A stretch of DNA of 64,000 bases from Siphonodentalium dalli (GCA_032622095.1 CP136069.1:157595043-157659042); one strand, 5' to 3'; counted from the stretch's first letter, positions 1 through 12,498 are shown. The notes: a model not told the origin generated them from the letters alone. Numbers and translations are program-made.

Positions 1-292
1 TATACACGTATGTTGCCGTTCATATTAAATATACATCTTATACACGCATGTTGCCGTTCATATTAAATATACATCTTATACATGCATGTTGCCGTTCATA
101 TTAAATATACATCTTATACATGCATGTTGCCGTTCATATTAAATACACATATTATACACGCATGTTGCCGTTCATATTAAATATACATCTTATACACGCA
201 TGTTACCGTTCATATTAAATATACATCTTATACACGCATGTTGCCGTTCATATTAAATATACATCTTATACACGCATGTTGCCGTTCATACT
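1..292. repeat. 38-bp tandem minisatellite, about 7.6 copies
   Basis: A 38-bp unit containing TGTTGCCGTTCATATTAAAT repeats head-to-tail from the first base, with only a few substitutions between copies (for example TACACG/TACATG). It stops at about 292, where the sequence turns into CTATGTCATCAT. Because it starts at the window edge it probably continues upstream. No coding role is visible. Confidence 0.95.
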
Positions 293-946
293 ATGTCATC
301 ATATGGTTTACTATGAAAATATCCCTGCAAAAAATGCCGTGCAAACTTGCCAGTGTATGAACGTACCATAAGAGGCCGCGAACGGGTTGGATATGTGGCG
401 TGGAGGGCTATGAATGGCTTTTGCCATCGACTGGAAGGGCGGACTACACATTGCACTCTGCGCCTACACACATGTATGTAATGGGCGATCAGTGTATGTG
501 TTCTTGATTGCTATATAGGCCTATGCATCTTATAGAAATAAACTAAACTTATCGCCACAACACCTTGTACCACGTGAACACTAAGGATATGAACGGAAGT
601 ACTTATTTGTATGCGTTTTCGTAGTTCGAATAATCACTTCCGTGGCTGCAAGAGCCGACCATTGTCCACAAACCTTTCGCAGAACACCATTGACGTCAAC
701 ACTGATGATTTCAATATAGAACATAGAAATAGAGGAAGAAAGACACTTTCATTTGCGCTGCCCTCTGTACACATACTTAAGGTCTCCCATCCTGAATTCT
801 ATTCCCGTTGATATATCTATTATTGATGAAAATAACAATGATGCACTGACTGATATAATTTCATATCCACGTTTGTTAGCAAAATTCCCCTTTGACGCCT
901 TTAAAATAAGTCGCTATAAATAATTCTTGGAATAGTACACTCCATG

Positions 947-948
<2 letters not shown>
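293..948. other. Unassigned sequence, no gene seen
   Basis: Only short open frames occur here (61 and 66 codons, on opposite strands). They have no recognisable domain and no splice-site context worth trusting. Confidence 0.5.

Positions 949-1010
<62 letters not shown>
949..1010. repeat. (TA)n microsatellite with short (GT)n end
   Basis: Uninterrupted TA dinucleotides run for about 54 bp and end in GTGTGTGT. Confidence 0.95.
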
Positions 1011-1978
1011 AAATGACAACTCTCATGATATATACGATTAGTACCAAGAACTTTCAACGCAATGCGTCTGAACAAAAAATCATACACATGCAACTATTAC
1101 ATACTAGCAGGGTTACCCGGCGTTGCCCAGGTTACAGTGTTGTGAAACACTCTGCTGTGGACATTATATAGGGGTGAACAGAGAATACTCCATGCAGTTC
1201 AAAGTGTTACACGTATTCTCGTAAATTGTATATCCAAATGACATCACACAGCGTCATTCTTATACATTGTCAGTAGAGGCTCATTTACAACTGCGCGTAC
1301 TTCAGACGTTATAATGTTGTTTAATTCGACGTGGTTGGAGTTGACGTTTGTTTTTTATTTGTTTTTGTTTTAAATATTTTTATTGAGATCAAAACATGAA
1401 AATATTAAACACATTAGTTCGCACAGATAAAATAAGACAATTGGGTTTTACATAGATATGTATAAATAAATCTAATGGGACAAGCTAAGATTTTGAAGAC
1501 ACCTGGTTATCTATCTCCGTGAAGATACAGATGTTTTAAAGAAATATCGAGGTGCTCCTCTATGCATGGTGCTAATTATTGTCAGTTTAAAATAAATGTT
1601 GCTATATGTCAGCTACACGTGCAAGACACAGAGCGAGATTTTAAGTTGTTTATGTTAGGCTATGAGTATGTTCTAAAAATTAAAGAAATCCTCTGTATCG
1701 GACAGATGTACCCTTGTTAAGTTATGTGGTTCTGATGTATGTTCTTCTATCTCAGAAAAAACTATATTTGACTGCACAATGTGACCACTCTTTGAATACG
1801 CCTTCTATACATTTCCATCTCTCTTGACAAATTGTATCTATTTTGTGGAAAATATCTTGAATGGGACAGACTCAATTGTGTTATAATACATGGGCCATTC
1901 TAACATGTCATCCTTTGACGGTTCAAAGTCCCTCATTTTGCAATAATATATGTATATATATATGTATCTGTATTAGGT
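1011..1978. other. AT-rich intergenic DNA with one motif resembling a dispersed-repeat terminus
   Basis: No supported gene. At about 1103-1150 the motif CAGGGTTACCCGGCGTTGCC is followed by TTACAGTGTTGTGAAACAC. It is GC-rich and unlike its surroundings, so it may be the end of a dispersed element. I could not find a second copy in the window to prove this. Confidence 0.3.
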
Positions 1979-3420
1979 TTGGTGCCCCTCCCCATTCATG
2001 ACTCGAAAGGCGCTACTTTTGACATATTTTTAAAACCACGTACATCAGACTCCTGATATCACGGAGATGCTTATGTATAAGTTTAGTGGTAAACGACAAC
2101 TAAACAAATTCTTATCAAATTGAGTGCCCCTCAGTGTCTCACCCAAACGGCACCAATTTGGCGTCATTAAATCACATGATTAGATTCCCCGTATCATGGA
2201 AAGAATATTTATTAATTTGGTGGAAATTTGGCGGTAAAAATTGTTTTGATTTATCAATGCTGTGCCCTTCTCCCCATCCGAGCACCCCTGACTCGAACGG
2301 CGTCATATCATGGAGACGATTATGTATAAGTTTGGTGGAAAACGGCGACAAAAGTTTTTCAAATTTTTGCTGCCCCTCTCCCTTTCTGCCCCTGACACAA
2401 AGAGCGTCACTTTAGAAAATTTTAACCCGCATCATTATCTTCCTCATAAAAAGTTACCCATATTAGACAGACCCCTTTAGTGCCATCTAGATGGTGCCCG
2501 TGAAGTTATATAGAACACAGACAGACATTCACAAATATAGGCACCAAATATGGCGTCTTTAACCCACAGTTGATTCATTGTATCATTGGAGAAGAACGTG
2601 TATAAATTTGGTGGACATTGGCGATAAACTTATTTTGATCAGTTTTGGTGATTTTCCCCTCACTATTTCTGACACAAGTAGCGCCACTTTTGACATTGTT
2701 AAACAACACACTTAGACTCATTGTGAAGATGGTTATGTATACGATTGGTGGAAATCGGCGACTACGCAAATTCCTATAAAATGTTGTGCCCCCATCTCTC
2801 ACCCAAATGGCACCAAAATTTTGCTTATTTTTTAAACCACATGATTAGATTCGTCGTATCACGGGGAATAATATATATCAATTTGGTGGAAATCGGCGCT
2901 AAAACTATTTTTTTTTAAATCAATTTTGGTGTCCCGCGCCCATTCAGTGCACCACTGAATCGAATGACGCCACTTTTGACAGCTTAAAGCCAGCGGAGAA
3001 GAATGTGTATCAATTTGGTGGAAATTGTTGCTAAAATTATTTTAATCAATGTTGGTGCCCCTCTCCCCTTCCGTTCATTCCTGACTCGAACGGCGCCACT
3101 TTTGACCATATTTAATCCACACCATTAGATTCCTCATATCATGGAGATGATTATGTATAAGTTTAGTGGAAATCGGCGACAAAAAAGTACTGCTCCTTGC
3201 CCATTTTCTGCCACTGACAACAACAGCGTCACTTTATAAATTTCGAACCAGCATCATTATCTTCCTCGTAAAAAGTTACACCTATTAGACCGCTTGGGTG
3301 GCATCTAGATGGTCCCCCGTGAATTGCTATAGAACACATATAGACAGACAGGCAGACATACATCCGCAAATATAGATATAGTCTATAAGCGTGACATTTG
3401 GCACCATGTGGCGGGGTACA
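1979..3420. repeat. Composite degenerate repeat, two blocks of ~150-180-bp subunits
   Basis: Subunits share GGTGCCCCTCCCC, then ACTCGAACGGCGCCACTTTT, then TTAACCCACAT, then CATGGAGATGATTATGTATA, then AGTTTGGTGGAAATCGGCGA, in that order and with considerable divergence. Two blocks (about 1979-2545 and 2546-3420) each end in the same tail: a CATCTAGATGGT motif, then ATAGAACACA and a run of CAGACAGACA. This indicates duplication of a whole composite element. Two open frames inside (2134-2415 plus, 2575-2802 minus) are by-products of the repeat. Confidence 0.75.
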
Positions 3421-3440
3421 ATATCACAATTGTTAATGTA

Positions 3441-3755
3441 ACCCTTGGAACAAACGTCGCACTACCGACGAATCGAATTCAATTATTTGAATTAGATTCG
3501 TCGGTAGTGCGACGTTTGTTGCAAATAAATGCGAGTAGACGCACTACCGACGAAGAATGCGTGTGGTCAACACGAATTTAATTGCTGATGCGTCTGAGAT
3601 CCGTGTTTGAAACAAACGTCGCATCACCGTCGACTCGAATTTAATTCGGAGACATGCAAACGAGCTGCATAATGATATGTAATTTGGTGGTATTTGAATT
3701 CGAGTCGACGAAAGTGCGACGTTTGTTTCAAATTAAATGCGAGTAGACGCACTAA
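3441..3755. repeat. Nested hairpin (MITE-like) repeat
   Basis: Positions 3449-3474 and 3495-3520 are perfect 26-bp inverted repeats containing CGTCGCACTACCGACGAATC. A second, imperfect inverted pair follows at about 3608-3640 and 3697-3733, around GTCGACTCGAATT and GAATTCGAGTCGAC. The motif GCGAGTAGACGCACTA closes both halves (about 3530 and 3740). A related fragment lies at 24480-24570. No transposase is present, so it would be non-autonomous if mobile. Confidence 0.7.
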
Positions 3756-3839
3756 ATAAATATTTATTCCGTTTGGATATACACGCTATACTGCATGTGC
3801 ATGGACGTGTGCAAATTTAACATCAACATCAAATTGTTC

Positions 3840-3949
3840 TTGTAATTTGATTTTCCAGCAATGAATTATTGGGGAATTTCTTGTTTTTAGACCACATGCA
3901 TATTTTCCTACTTTTGGTCCAACATTTTGACTGAAATGGCCTGTGTCCT
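3840..3949. repeat. Fragment of a dispersed repeat cut by LINE insertion
   Basis: Motifs TTATTGGGG, then GACCACATGCATATTTTCCTA, then TTTTGACTGAAATGG and GTGTCCTGG match, in order, the repeat at 33018-33170. The similarity stops at 3949, where the LINE 3' tail begins, as expected at an insertion junction. Confidence 0.6.
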
Positions 3950-3973
3950 GGATAGGATAGGATAGGATAGTTT
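3950..3973 (-). repeat. LINE 3' terminal (TATCC)n tail
   Basis: The plus strand reads GGATAGGATAGGATAGGATA, so the minus-strand element ends in tandem TATCC. Short 3' tandem tails in place of poly(A) are known in CR1/L2-type LINEs. Confidence 0.8.
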
Positions 3974-4037
3974 ATTTATAATACACACGAATGACACAGT
4001 GGCAGTAATACATAATAAATTATAACAGTGTATTGTC

Positions 4038-4079
4038 GGGGGTAGCTTAGCCCTATCGGGCTGTCTTCCTGCTACCCCC
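4038..4079 (-). other. LINE 3' UTR stem-loop
   Basis: Arms GGGGGTAGC (4038-4046) and GCTACCCCC (4071-4079) pair perfectly, with an inner AGCCC/GGGCT pair. It lies about 65-130 nt from the element's 3' end, where stringent LINEs carry the hairpin recognised by their own reverse transcriptase. That role is inferred from position and shape. Confidence 0.65.
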
Positions 4080-4710
4080 TAAAACAAGTATAACTATACG
4101 TAATAGCATAGATGCTTGTACTTCAGATCCACGCACTTGTACAGACTATAGTCATATATAAAACTTTTTAGAATCTAGTACTTAGGGCATATCACAAATG
4201 AGTATTGTCGTGGTTGTGAGCCAATCCAGACGATTTATCAGATCGAAGATGTACTATCTTTCCATAGGAATTTTTTGAACTGTACAAATTATCTAAAACA
4301 TATTAACAGTTTCAGTTCCAGTTCCATGGGTATATATTAGGAACAAAATATTTTGTTTTCTGTTGCTACAACGGTTTCAGGCGAGAGATACCGCCATCTT
4401 TATATAGGTAAACAGAATGAGAATCTATATGGATCGTCGGAAAGTCTCTGTGTTGAGTGAGGTTTGGGATAATTCAAGTTATCAATATTACATATATATA
4501 TCTGTTTATATATATCTGGTGGTGTATGGTAATAGTCCCGTTAGATAAATCATGATAATGTACGGTAACATTTATGATGTGTGGCAGTATATATGGGCAT
4601 GTTAGGAACGAGAATGCGACGTGTGTCCACATGCAGCTGAGAAGAAATTTATTTGAATAGTATTAGGATTATACAACTACAACGAGTAGGACTATGATTA
4701 TCCGTGTTGT

Positions 4711-5499
4711 TTATTGAGCACAATCTGGACATCCTTTGTTTTTACAGCGTACATTTTCGGAGTAATATTTCAGCATGGCTATCTGTAAGCGCTTCTTCAA
4801 TGTGTGCCTGCTTTGGCAAGCAGTATGGTCTTTTTCCATATTGTTCCATGCTGTGGGGAAGGCGTGGTGGGGTAGTTTTCCTGACCACTTGGTTCTAGGG
4901 AGTTCTAACAGTACGGGATTCGGGTGTCTTGGGGTTGATTTTGCTCGTTTGCTGTACATGGTTCCAAAAGACGCGGGCAGGCGGTTATAACACCAGTCAT
5001 GCATGAAAATTGAGGAATTTAGAGTGTGTAAGTCATGTATTTTCAAGATATTCTCTTTTTTAAAGAGTGGATCTGTGTGACTCCTGTACTTCTTATTGCA
5101 TATTATACGCAATGCTCGTTTTTGTAATAGGAATATTCTCTTGACTTCCGGAACATGACCCCATATTTGGATACCATAAACTAAGTGACTTTGAATCAGT
5201 GCATAGTACAATGTTTTCAATGCTTTACTTGGGAAAAAATGTTTCACCTTATTCATGCAGTAGATTGCATGTGATATTTTCGAGCAGATTACTGATACGT
5301 GATTATTGAATGTCAAGTTCTCATCAATGTGGATGCCTAACAATTTTGTCGAGGATTCACGCCCAAGATTCCCTATTCGGTTTAGTTCAATGTTATTCAG
5401 CTTTAATTTCGAAGTATTCCATTTTTTGTCATTGTTTTGTGGGTGTAAAAGCATATAATTGCTTTTATTAATATTTATTGAAAGTTTGTTACAGCAGCA
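4711..5499 (-). pseudogene. LINE reverse transcriptase, C-terminal part (separated from its N-terminal half)
   Basis: This is the distal part of the LINE polymerase. It starts just after the YADD-containing palm segment with CNKLSININKSNYMLLHP, a typical post-catalytic stretch. TKLLGIHIDENLTFNNHV and YALIQSHLVYGIQIWG follow, both standard for thumb and C-terminal regions of CR1/Jockey-type elements. The C-terminus has cysteines in RCKNKGCPDC. The open frame continues upstream into the inserted palindrome, giving a spurious start at 5520; genuine LINE sequence begins at 5499. The matching N-terminal half is at 19195-20421. It cannot be expressed as a normal polymerase because 13.7 kb now separates the halves. 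Confidence 0.9.
5494..5499. repeat. 6-bp target site duplication (left copy), GCAGCA
   Basis: GCAGCA directly precedes the left terminus AGTAGTATTAAG and recurs directly after the right terminus at 19195-19200. It belongs to the LINE coding sequence (cysteine codons on the minus strand). Confidence 0.9.
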
Positions 5500-5589
5500 A
5501 GTAGTATTAAGAGAAGGCATTATCTCTGTAATATATAAGTGAGGGGGACAAGGAAAGTGTTCAACGTTACATTATCGACTAATTGCCTT

Positions 5590-5880
5590 AGGGTGTGGTC
5601 GTCGAGAATCCCCACCCCCACGGGATTTCATAAATACTACTTATCGAATGTTAAACGATACAATACCGACTAATTTATATAGGTGTAGTCGTCGTCTGTT
5701 AATCCCCACCCCCACGGGATTTCATAAATACTACTTATCGAATGTTAAACGATACAATACCGACTAATTTATATAGGTGTAGTCGTCGTCTGATAATCCC
5801 CACCCCCACGGGATTTCGTAAATAGTATTTAACGAATGTAAACGTTACAATAACGACTAATTTATATAGGTGTATCAAAA
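5590..5880. repeat. Terminal ~93-bp tandem subrepeat, left arm (3 copies)
   Basis: AATCCCCACCCCCACGGGAT recurs at about 5609, 5702 and 5795, each followed by an AACGATACAATACCGACTAA-type block and GTGTAGTCGTCG. The mirror array lies at about 18830-19100. Confidence 0.88.
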
Positions 5881-8559
5881 ATGAGCTGTTTTACAAGGCA
5901 TATCTTATAGTCATACTAAATAGTAACTACTTTAAAGGCACAGCCAAGCTACAATACGACCTATTTTATGTTAGGTAATGATGTATGTTTAATTCAAATG
6001 GTATAGTCAGGCAAAATATTTCTAGGCAGATGTTATAGTCAGACTAACTAGTAACTATTTGAATATTTTAGTACGCCCGATTAAATACATGTAGTGATAT
6101 GTAACTATTTCTAGCCATATAGTTAGTAGGTTAGTTATGATAGGTTAGTGAAATAATACAGTTATCCTGAGATGATGTTAAATGATATGAATTATTCCGG
6201 CGGAACTTTTCTTCTGTATTATTATAGATTTGTAGGAAACACGATTCAATCTAAAAAAACTCGATATTACATAGTCTCGTAGAAATCGAAATGTGGAACC
6301 CGACACTTAGTTCCTTTAATGAATATAGATAATACAAGCATAAATAGTATACAAACAGATATAAAAAAAAAACATAATCAAATCAATCTTTTCTACAGTC
6401 TAGTCTTAAATGATCCCCGTCGAAATATCTTCTGGCAAAAATGTATCAATATTTAAAGTCAGACTAACTATTTCTAGGTTGGTGTTAAAATACTTCTTCT
6501 AGGCTATGGGTTATACTCAGGCAAACTATTTCTAGGTTAATCAAAAATATCAGAGTTGTAAACTAAATCTACAAATATTAATTGGTATATAAAGAACAGA
6601 GTTAGCTCCCCTGTGAATTGTAACATGTGTTTTATTAAGTTCATTATAGATCTTAAACGATTGATATATGTTAATGAATGATACAATGATATATTCGTTA
6701 GCGAATAAACCTATGCATGTAAAAACAACAGGTCTAAACACATTGAACTTTTTTTTAGGAACGTTCTTCTGTAGATTAATAGGCAACACATTTCAAAAAC
6801 ACCATTTCATAGTGATAGAAATCGAAATGTATAACCATTATCGGTTCCTTTAATGAAAATGAATGATGGGAATATATTGAAATCAATCAACTTATGCTGG
6901 AATATATAAAATATGTGTATCAAGCATGTTAAATTGTGAATAATTAGTTATTTATATCACACCAACGTTAATTCATAATCTATAATATTTTAGGAAAGAA
7001 AACTGGAACAATTAGCAACTAATTTCGGTTTATATCAAGACAACGTATTTCAATTCCAACACAAATTCAATATTTCAAAAAAAAAAAAAAAATATCCCCC
7101 TTTTAATGAAATATTAAATGTATAAGCACGATAAAGCAATTAAAACACAATTTAATTTACTTTTTCGTCAACAAAATTGAAGTTATATGTTATAATGCTT
7201 CAAAATCAATGAAAATCCTTAATAAAATATCTCAATTGAAAGCCAAATTTAAAAAAAATCAATTTCAATGTTAACGGAAACAATTTAACAACAACAAAAA
7301 ATCTTTATCTGTTTCGCTCGCAAGTATCAAAAGTCCTTTTTCATTGCCACAATAATCGTAAAACACAATAAATGTTTTGTCTTTAATAAAAAAATGTAAA
7401 AATATTATAATCATAGTCAAAAAAATTCAAGCACAAACTTTATATGTAAAAAAAAATATGAAAATTAAATAAAACTTTAATCCATTTATTTGCAAAACAA
7501 TTTTTTGAAACATTGTTGACTGTTAACGCAAACAACTGATATTCCAAATCTTTTTAAACATCAAAAGTCGCACAACCAAAGTTAAATAAATGTTTTGTTT
7601 TAACATAACAAGACTTACTTGCCTACTAAAGAACAGATCCATCGAAGTACAATTCTCTCTCAATTTTTACCTATGCGAATGTATCTGTTTATATAAGGAA
7701 AAAACATTCTATCTTTAGTCCCAAGCAAATGATGTCATTCGAGGAATCTTTCTTTAAGTCGAATAATCTACCAACATATATCACAAAACATGATGAGGTC
7801 TTCGTCGAGAATTCATGTCCGACTCTGTTTAACATAACAAGACTTACTTACTCATCAAAGAACAGATAATCCATCGAAGTATAATACTGTCTCAATTTTA
7901 CCTATCCGAATGTATCTGTTTATATAAAAAAAACATTCATTCTATCTTTACTCTCAACAAAATGATGTCATACGACCCAAGTCGAATAATCTAATATCAT
8001 TCGTCGAGAATTCATGTCGAGCTCTAGTTATATACAGTAACACATTAATTTACTCAATCTATCTATAGTCACAAAAAGTGAAGTCGAGCTATCTTGTTAA
8101 ATGTCCTCGTATGCCTATCATAATGTACCCTCCCATTTTATCCGACGACATGAATAATATAATTCATGTCGACATATATCTGTACAAGGCGACTAATTTA
8201 TTCAACTAGGCTACCTAGCTTGGATCATATTTCAAAGAACGCATTCGTTAACGACCCGTCCTTACAAAACCAGTAATTTAAAATACACCTGTCAAGTCGC
8301 TTATTTGAAGATCAACTTACCTTACGGTAAACATTCCAAACATTCCAATTATAATATATAAGCGAGTTAAATGCCCTATAAAGTCACGGATTTAAAACGC
8401 TTGGTGAGTTTAGTTAAATTATGATTTCAGTTAACTTTTAATTAATTCATATCTTATTCAACCTATGTTCTGTGTAATTTAAAACGATAAATTACACTCA
8501 AGTTTGTATATTTATTGGAGCAAAACATATTGAGGAAGTTTGAAGCAGTTGTCTTAAAG

Positions 8560-9560
8560 TGACACTAAGATTTATTTTCTTATTTGCACACAGTATACTT
8601 TGTTTAAACCAGATGTCTTAAAATGGCACTAAGATTTATTTTATTATTTTATATATCTCACACTATTTATAAACAAGATGTCTTAAAAGGGCACTAAGAT
8701 TTCATTTTATAATTTCAATACCAAAAGTGTTTCAATATCACAGCAAAAAAAAAAAATTGGAATAATTTTACCTCAGAATTGTTAATAAATAAGTCTTCTT
8801 CACATCTTAATTCTTAAAAGGGCGCTAATAATTTAACTCAAATATGGTTGAAAATTTATCGTTAAAGAGCGTTTATTATCTGCTTGTATGCAACTCTTTC
8901 AATCCCTCGTAATATTTGGATACAGTATACTTTGTTCAAACCAGATGTCTTAAAATGGCAAAAAGTTTTATTTTATTATTTTATATATCTCACACTATTT
9001 ATAAACAAGATGTCTTAAAGGAGCACTAAGATTTCATTTTATAATTTCAATACCAAAAGTGTTTGAACATCACAGCCAAAAAAATTGTAATAATTTTACC
9101 TCAGAATTGTTAATAAATAAGTCTTCTTCGCATCTTAATTCTTAAAAGGGCGCTAATAATTTAACTTAAATATGGTTGAAAATTTATCGTTAAAGAGCGT
9201 TTATTATCTGTTTGTATGCAACTCTTTCAATCGCTCATAATATTCGGATACAGTATACTTTGTTCATCCCAGATGTCTTAGAATGGCACTAAGATTTATT
9301 TTATTATTTTATCTATCTCACACTATTTATAAACAAGATGTCTTAAAAGGGCACTAAGATTTCATTTTATAATTTCAATACCAAAAGTGTTTCAATATCA
9401 CAGCAAAACAAAAATTGTAATAATTTTACCTCAGAATTGTTAATAAATAGGTCTTCTTCACATCATAATTCTTAAAAGGGCGCTAATAATTTAACTTAAA
9501 TATGGTTGAAAAATTATCGTTAAAGAGCGTGTATTATATGCTTGTATGCAACTCTTAATT
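8560..9560. repeat. ~320-340-bp tandem subrepeat, left arm (3 copies)
   Basis: CAGTATACTTTGTT recurs at 8591, 8933 and 9251. Each copy is followed by GATGTCTTAAAATGGCACTA, a second GATGTCTTAAAAGGGCACTA, TACCAAAAGTGTTT and CCTCAGAATTGTTAATAAAT. The mirror array lies at about 15100-16110. Confidence 0.9.
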
Positions 9561-10677
9561 ATCAAAAACGGATACTGTTACACTATTACACACAAATTTT
9601 TAGATAGTATATTACAGTATCCAAATTAACATTGTTGCAATTCAGATTCTACGGAAAGTTATCTTTAAACATGCAAATAAAAACAATAATCATAGTTTTA
9701 CAATTGTTTTTTTTATGTAAAATCTTATTTGTCTACACGTTGTGGCTAAGCATATCATAACAGTATATTTACATTTATCTAGCAAATGCGCTCTAATTTC
9801 TACAAATTAACATTCCAATTCATAAATTGTTTTATTTTTGAAAAAAAAAAATACTGTAACAGTTCTGTTTACATACCAACTCGTATAGTTTAATAAATAA
9901 AGATAATACTTACCTGATTACGGCAAATAATTCTCCCTTAATCATAATGGCAACACGATTTGGAAAAACAAATGCTGATGAATCCGTACGCAATTTAGCA
10001 TCAGATGTAAACATGCTCGGACAGAAACAATTCCCGGTCGTTCGTTTTTAAACTTACAATTGATGCAGGGTGAAGTGTCAAGCGTTAAGTTTCAACAAGC
10101 AGTGAATGGCCATTATATATCTGATTAATTTACCTTTGTATACAACATAACGCCCGTGTTGGCATCTGCACACACGCATAAAACTCATTAGTCGGCGCCC
10201 TATTGAGATTTGAAAATTCAGAATAATTATTTATCGCGCATTCATCGTACAGATTTATACGATGAAAGCAAATATAAACTGCGTATGTGCACACGACCAA
10301 TATGTACTTTCAATGCTATACCTATAAATTGTATGAAATTATCTCGCAGAATCAATCAAACAATAATATTAAGCTAATTCTGTTAGTTACACCATTGCAT
10401 CTGAAATTGCTCGATGTCGTTAGACTATGTTAATGTGTGTTTTATATGCATGTTCCCGTTCATTATCTGCACATTTTTAAATCGTCACGGAAATCTACCT
10501 ACTAACATATTTGAACGCACATTATAATTTGGATAGTTAAATCATACATCTTATCACTGGAAAAATATGAATATATGCTCTAAATCTGTTGGCAGGGCTA
10601 TTTCAATATACAACATCATATGTATTCAATGTTTCTAATATATAAATTATACCCCAAATTATCATACAAAACATATT

Positions 10678-11470
10678 TTTTCAAGATGGCATCCAATATG
10701 GCTATTCAGAAATATGAGCTTCAAAATATATCCTGATAAAATGTACACATTTGCTGTGATCGTATATCACACAAATGGATGTATTAGTGTTTATAGCGTA
10801 ATTCCTATGCTATCTCCATTACAAAAGATGGCTGCCGAAATGGCCATCGTTTACTTCGAGATACAGGGCTTAAAAATGTATTGCATTTTTACAAAAGGCT
10901 CATATGCATCATTTAGGTTTATAGTTTGTATAGTATATGCCAAATTGTCATACAATTTGTCATCACAAAACAAAAAAACAATATATATTTTCAAGATGGC
11001 GTCCAATATGGCTATTCAGAAATGTCAGCTTCAAAATATATCTTGATAAAATGTACACATTTGCTGTGATCATATATCGTACAACTGGATGTATTAGCAT
11101 TTATAGCGTAATTCCTATGCTATCTCCATTACAAAAGATGGCTGCCGAAATAGCCATCGTTTACTTCATGATACAGGGCTTAAATATGTATTGCATTTTT
11201 ACAAAAGGCTCATATGCATCATTTAGGTTTATAGTTTGTATAGTATATGCCAAATTATCATACAATTTGTCATCACAAAAAAAACAATATATATTTTCAT
11301 GATGGCGTCCAATATGGCTATTCAGAAATGTCAGCTTCAAAATATATCTTGATAAAATGTACACATTTGCTGTGATCATATATCGTACAACTGGATGTAT
11401 TAGCGTTTATAGCATAATACATATGCTATCCCTACTACAAAATGGCTTCCAAAATGGCCACCTTTACTCT
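10678..11470. repeat. ~306-312-bp tandem subrepeat, left arm (2 full copies plus a partial)
   Basis: Copies begin with TTTTCAAGATGGCGTCCAAT-like sequence at about 10678, 10990 and 11296. A diverged further copy starts near 12058, next to the loop. Because the period is a multiple of three, one frame stays open across copies (10714-11046, and 10937-11302 in another frame). The mirror array lies at about 13170-13970. The open frames look like a by-product of repeat length: no domain is recognised, and they rely on A/T-rich codons like the rest of the arm. Confidence 0.88.
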
Positions 11471-12147
11471 AAAATACAGAGCTTAAAATTACATGCATAA
11501 TTTAGAAAGTTGATTTTGATTAGTTATACTACTTATTTCTTCAAAGAGTTAATATTTCCTTATTCTTATCACAGTTTTAAAAACAATCAACAAAAATGTT
11601 CATTATGTATCATATAATAAGTTCTTGGTAGGCTATCTCATTGTACAACATATACGTATTTATATTTGTTTGTAATATCCAATGGAGTATTTCGTAAATA
11701 AAGTTGTCAAATGCTATAATATAATATAAACTCTCAATATCAAAGTATTAAACAAACGAAAAAATAGCCACAGAGCCGTCCCATGGGGTAGAATCCCTCT
11801 ATTACATATCTCATACACAATATTACTTTGTTTTAAACCGAGTTGTGTGGAACATCGACATTTTAATATCAAATTACTTACACAATCTTTTCTTAAAAGC
11901 TGTTAAAATAATTGTCTACCTAATTCACAATTATTTTTTGCTAGGTTCGTAGTATTATCATATGGAGCGTAGGTTCGAAAACGAAATTAGTAAGAAGGCT
12001 TTTTTTGGTAGTGGGAATGTGTCAGGGGTAAATTCTGCTATAATTCACTTAATGCTATGTTTTCAAGATGGCGTCCAATATGGCAACTGAGAACTGTGAG
12101 CTTCAAAATATATCTGATAAATTGTATGCCTTAGTTAATATGATCAC

Positions 12148-12498
12148 ATAATTATGCGCTTGGTTGTTTTCGCGTTGATAACGTATTAGCAACGCTGACG
12201 CCATTATAAAATGGCAAACATTTACTTCAAAATATACAGCTTCAGAGAAATGTTCGGTATTTTACAAAATAAGACCGAGTGATATTTTGTCTTTCTTCTC
12301 GAAATGTATGAACAAAACAAGAGATGATATACATTACAAACAACTGAAATGTAGTCAGTTGACGACCACTATACACAAAAATAAATTTGATTACTGCCAA
12401 CACAGTGTCAGAATTGAAAAATAAATAGTAAATGTGTATCATAAACACTATAATATCGCATTGAATATTCATTTTATTTATTTATATTATGCCGACCC
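12148..12498. other. Unpaired loop of the foldback element (351 bp)
   Basis: This is the only part of the element without an inverted partner. A 76-codon minus-strand open frame (12242-12472) fills much of it, but it is hydrophobic, AT-driven and matches nothing I know. If the element ever carried a gene between its arms, this is all that remains. Confidence 0.8.

Larger units (their letters stand above)
5500..12147. repeat. Left arm of the foldback element
   Basis: It pairs with 12499-19194. Checked landmarks: 6550 pairs with 18094, 10714 with 13932, 11161 with 13485, and 12147 with 12499. It is very AT-rich with many A/T runs. From the terminus inward it carries a ~93-bp repeat array, a ~320-bp repeat array and a ~310-bp repeat array. 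Short open frames (for example 6550-6789, 10714-11046, 10937-11302) all have mirror copies in the other arm and no recognisable domain. Confidence 0.92.
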
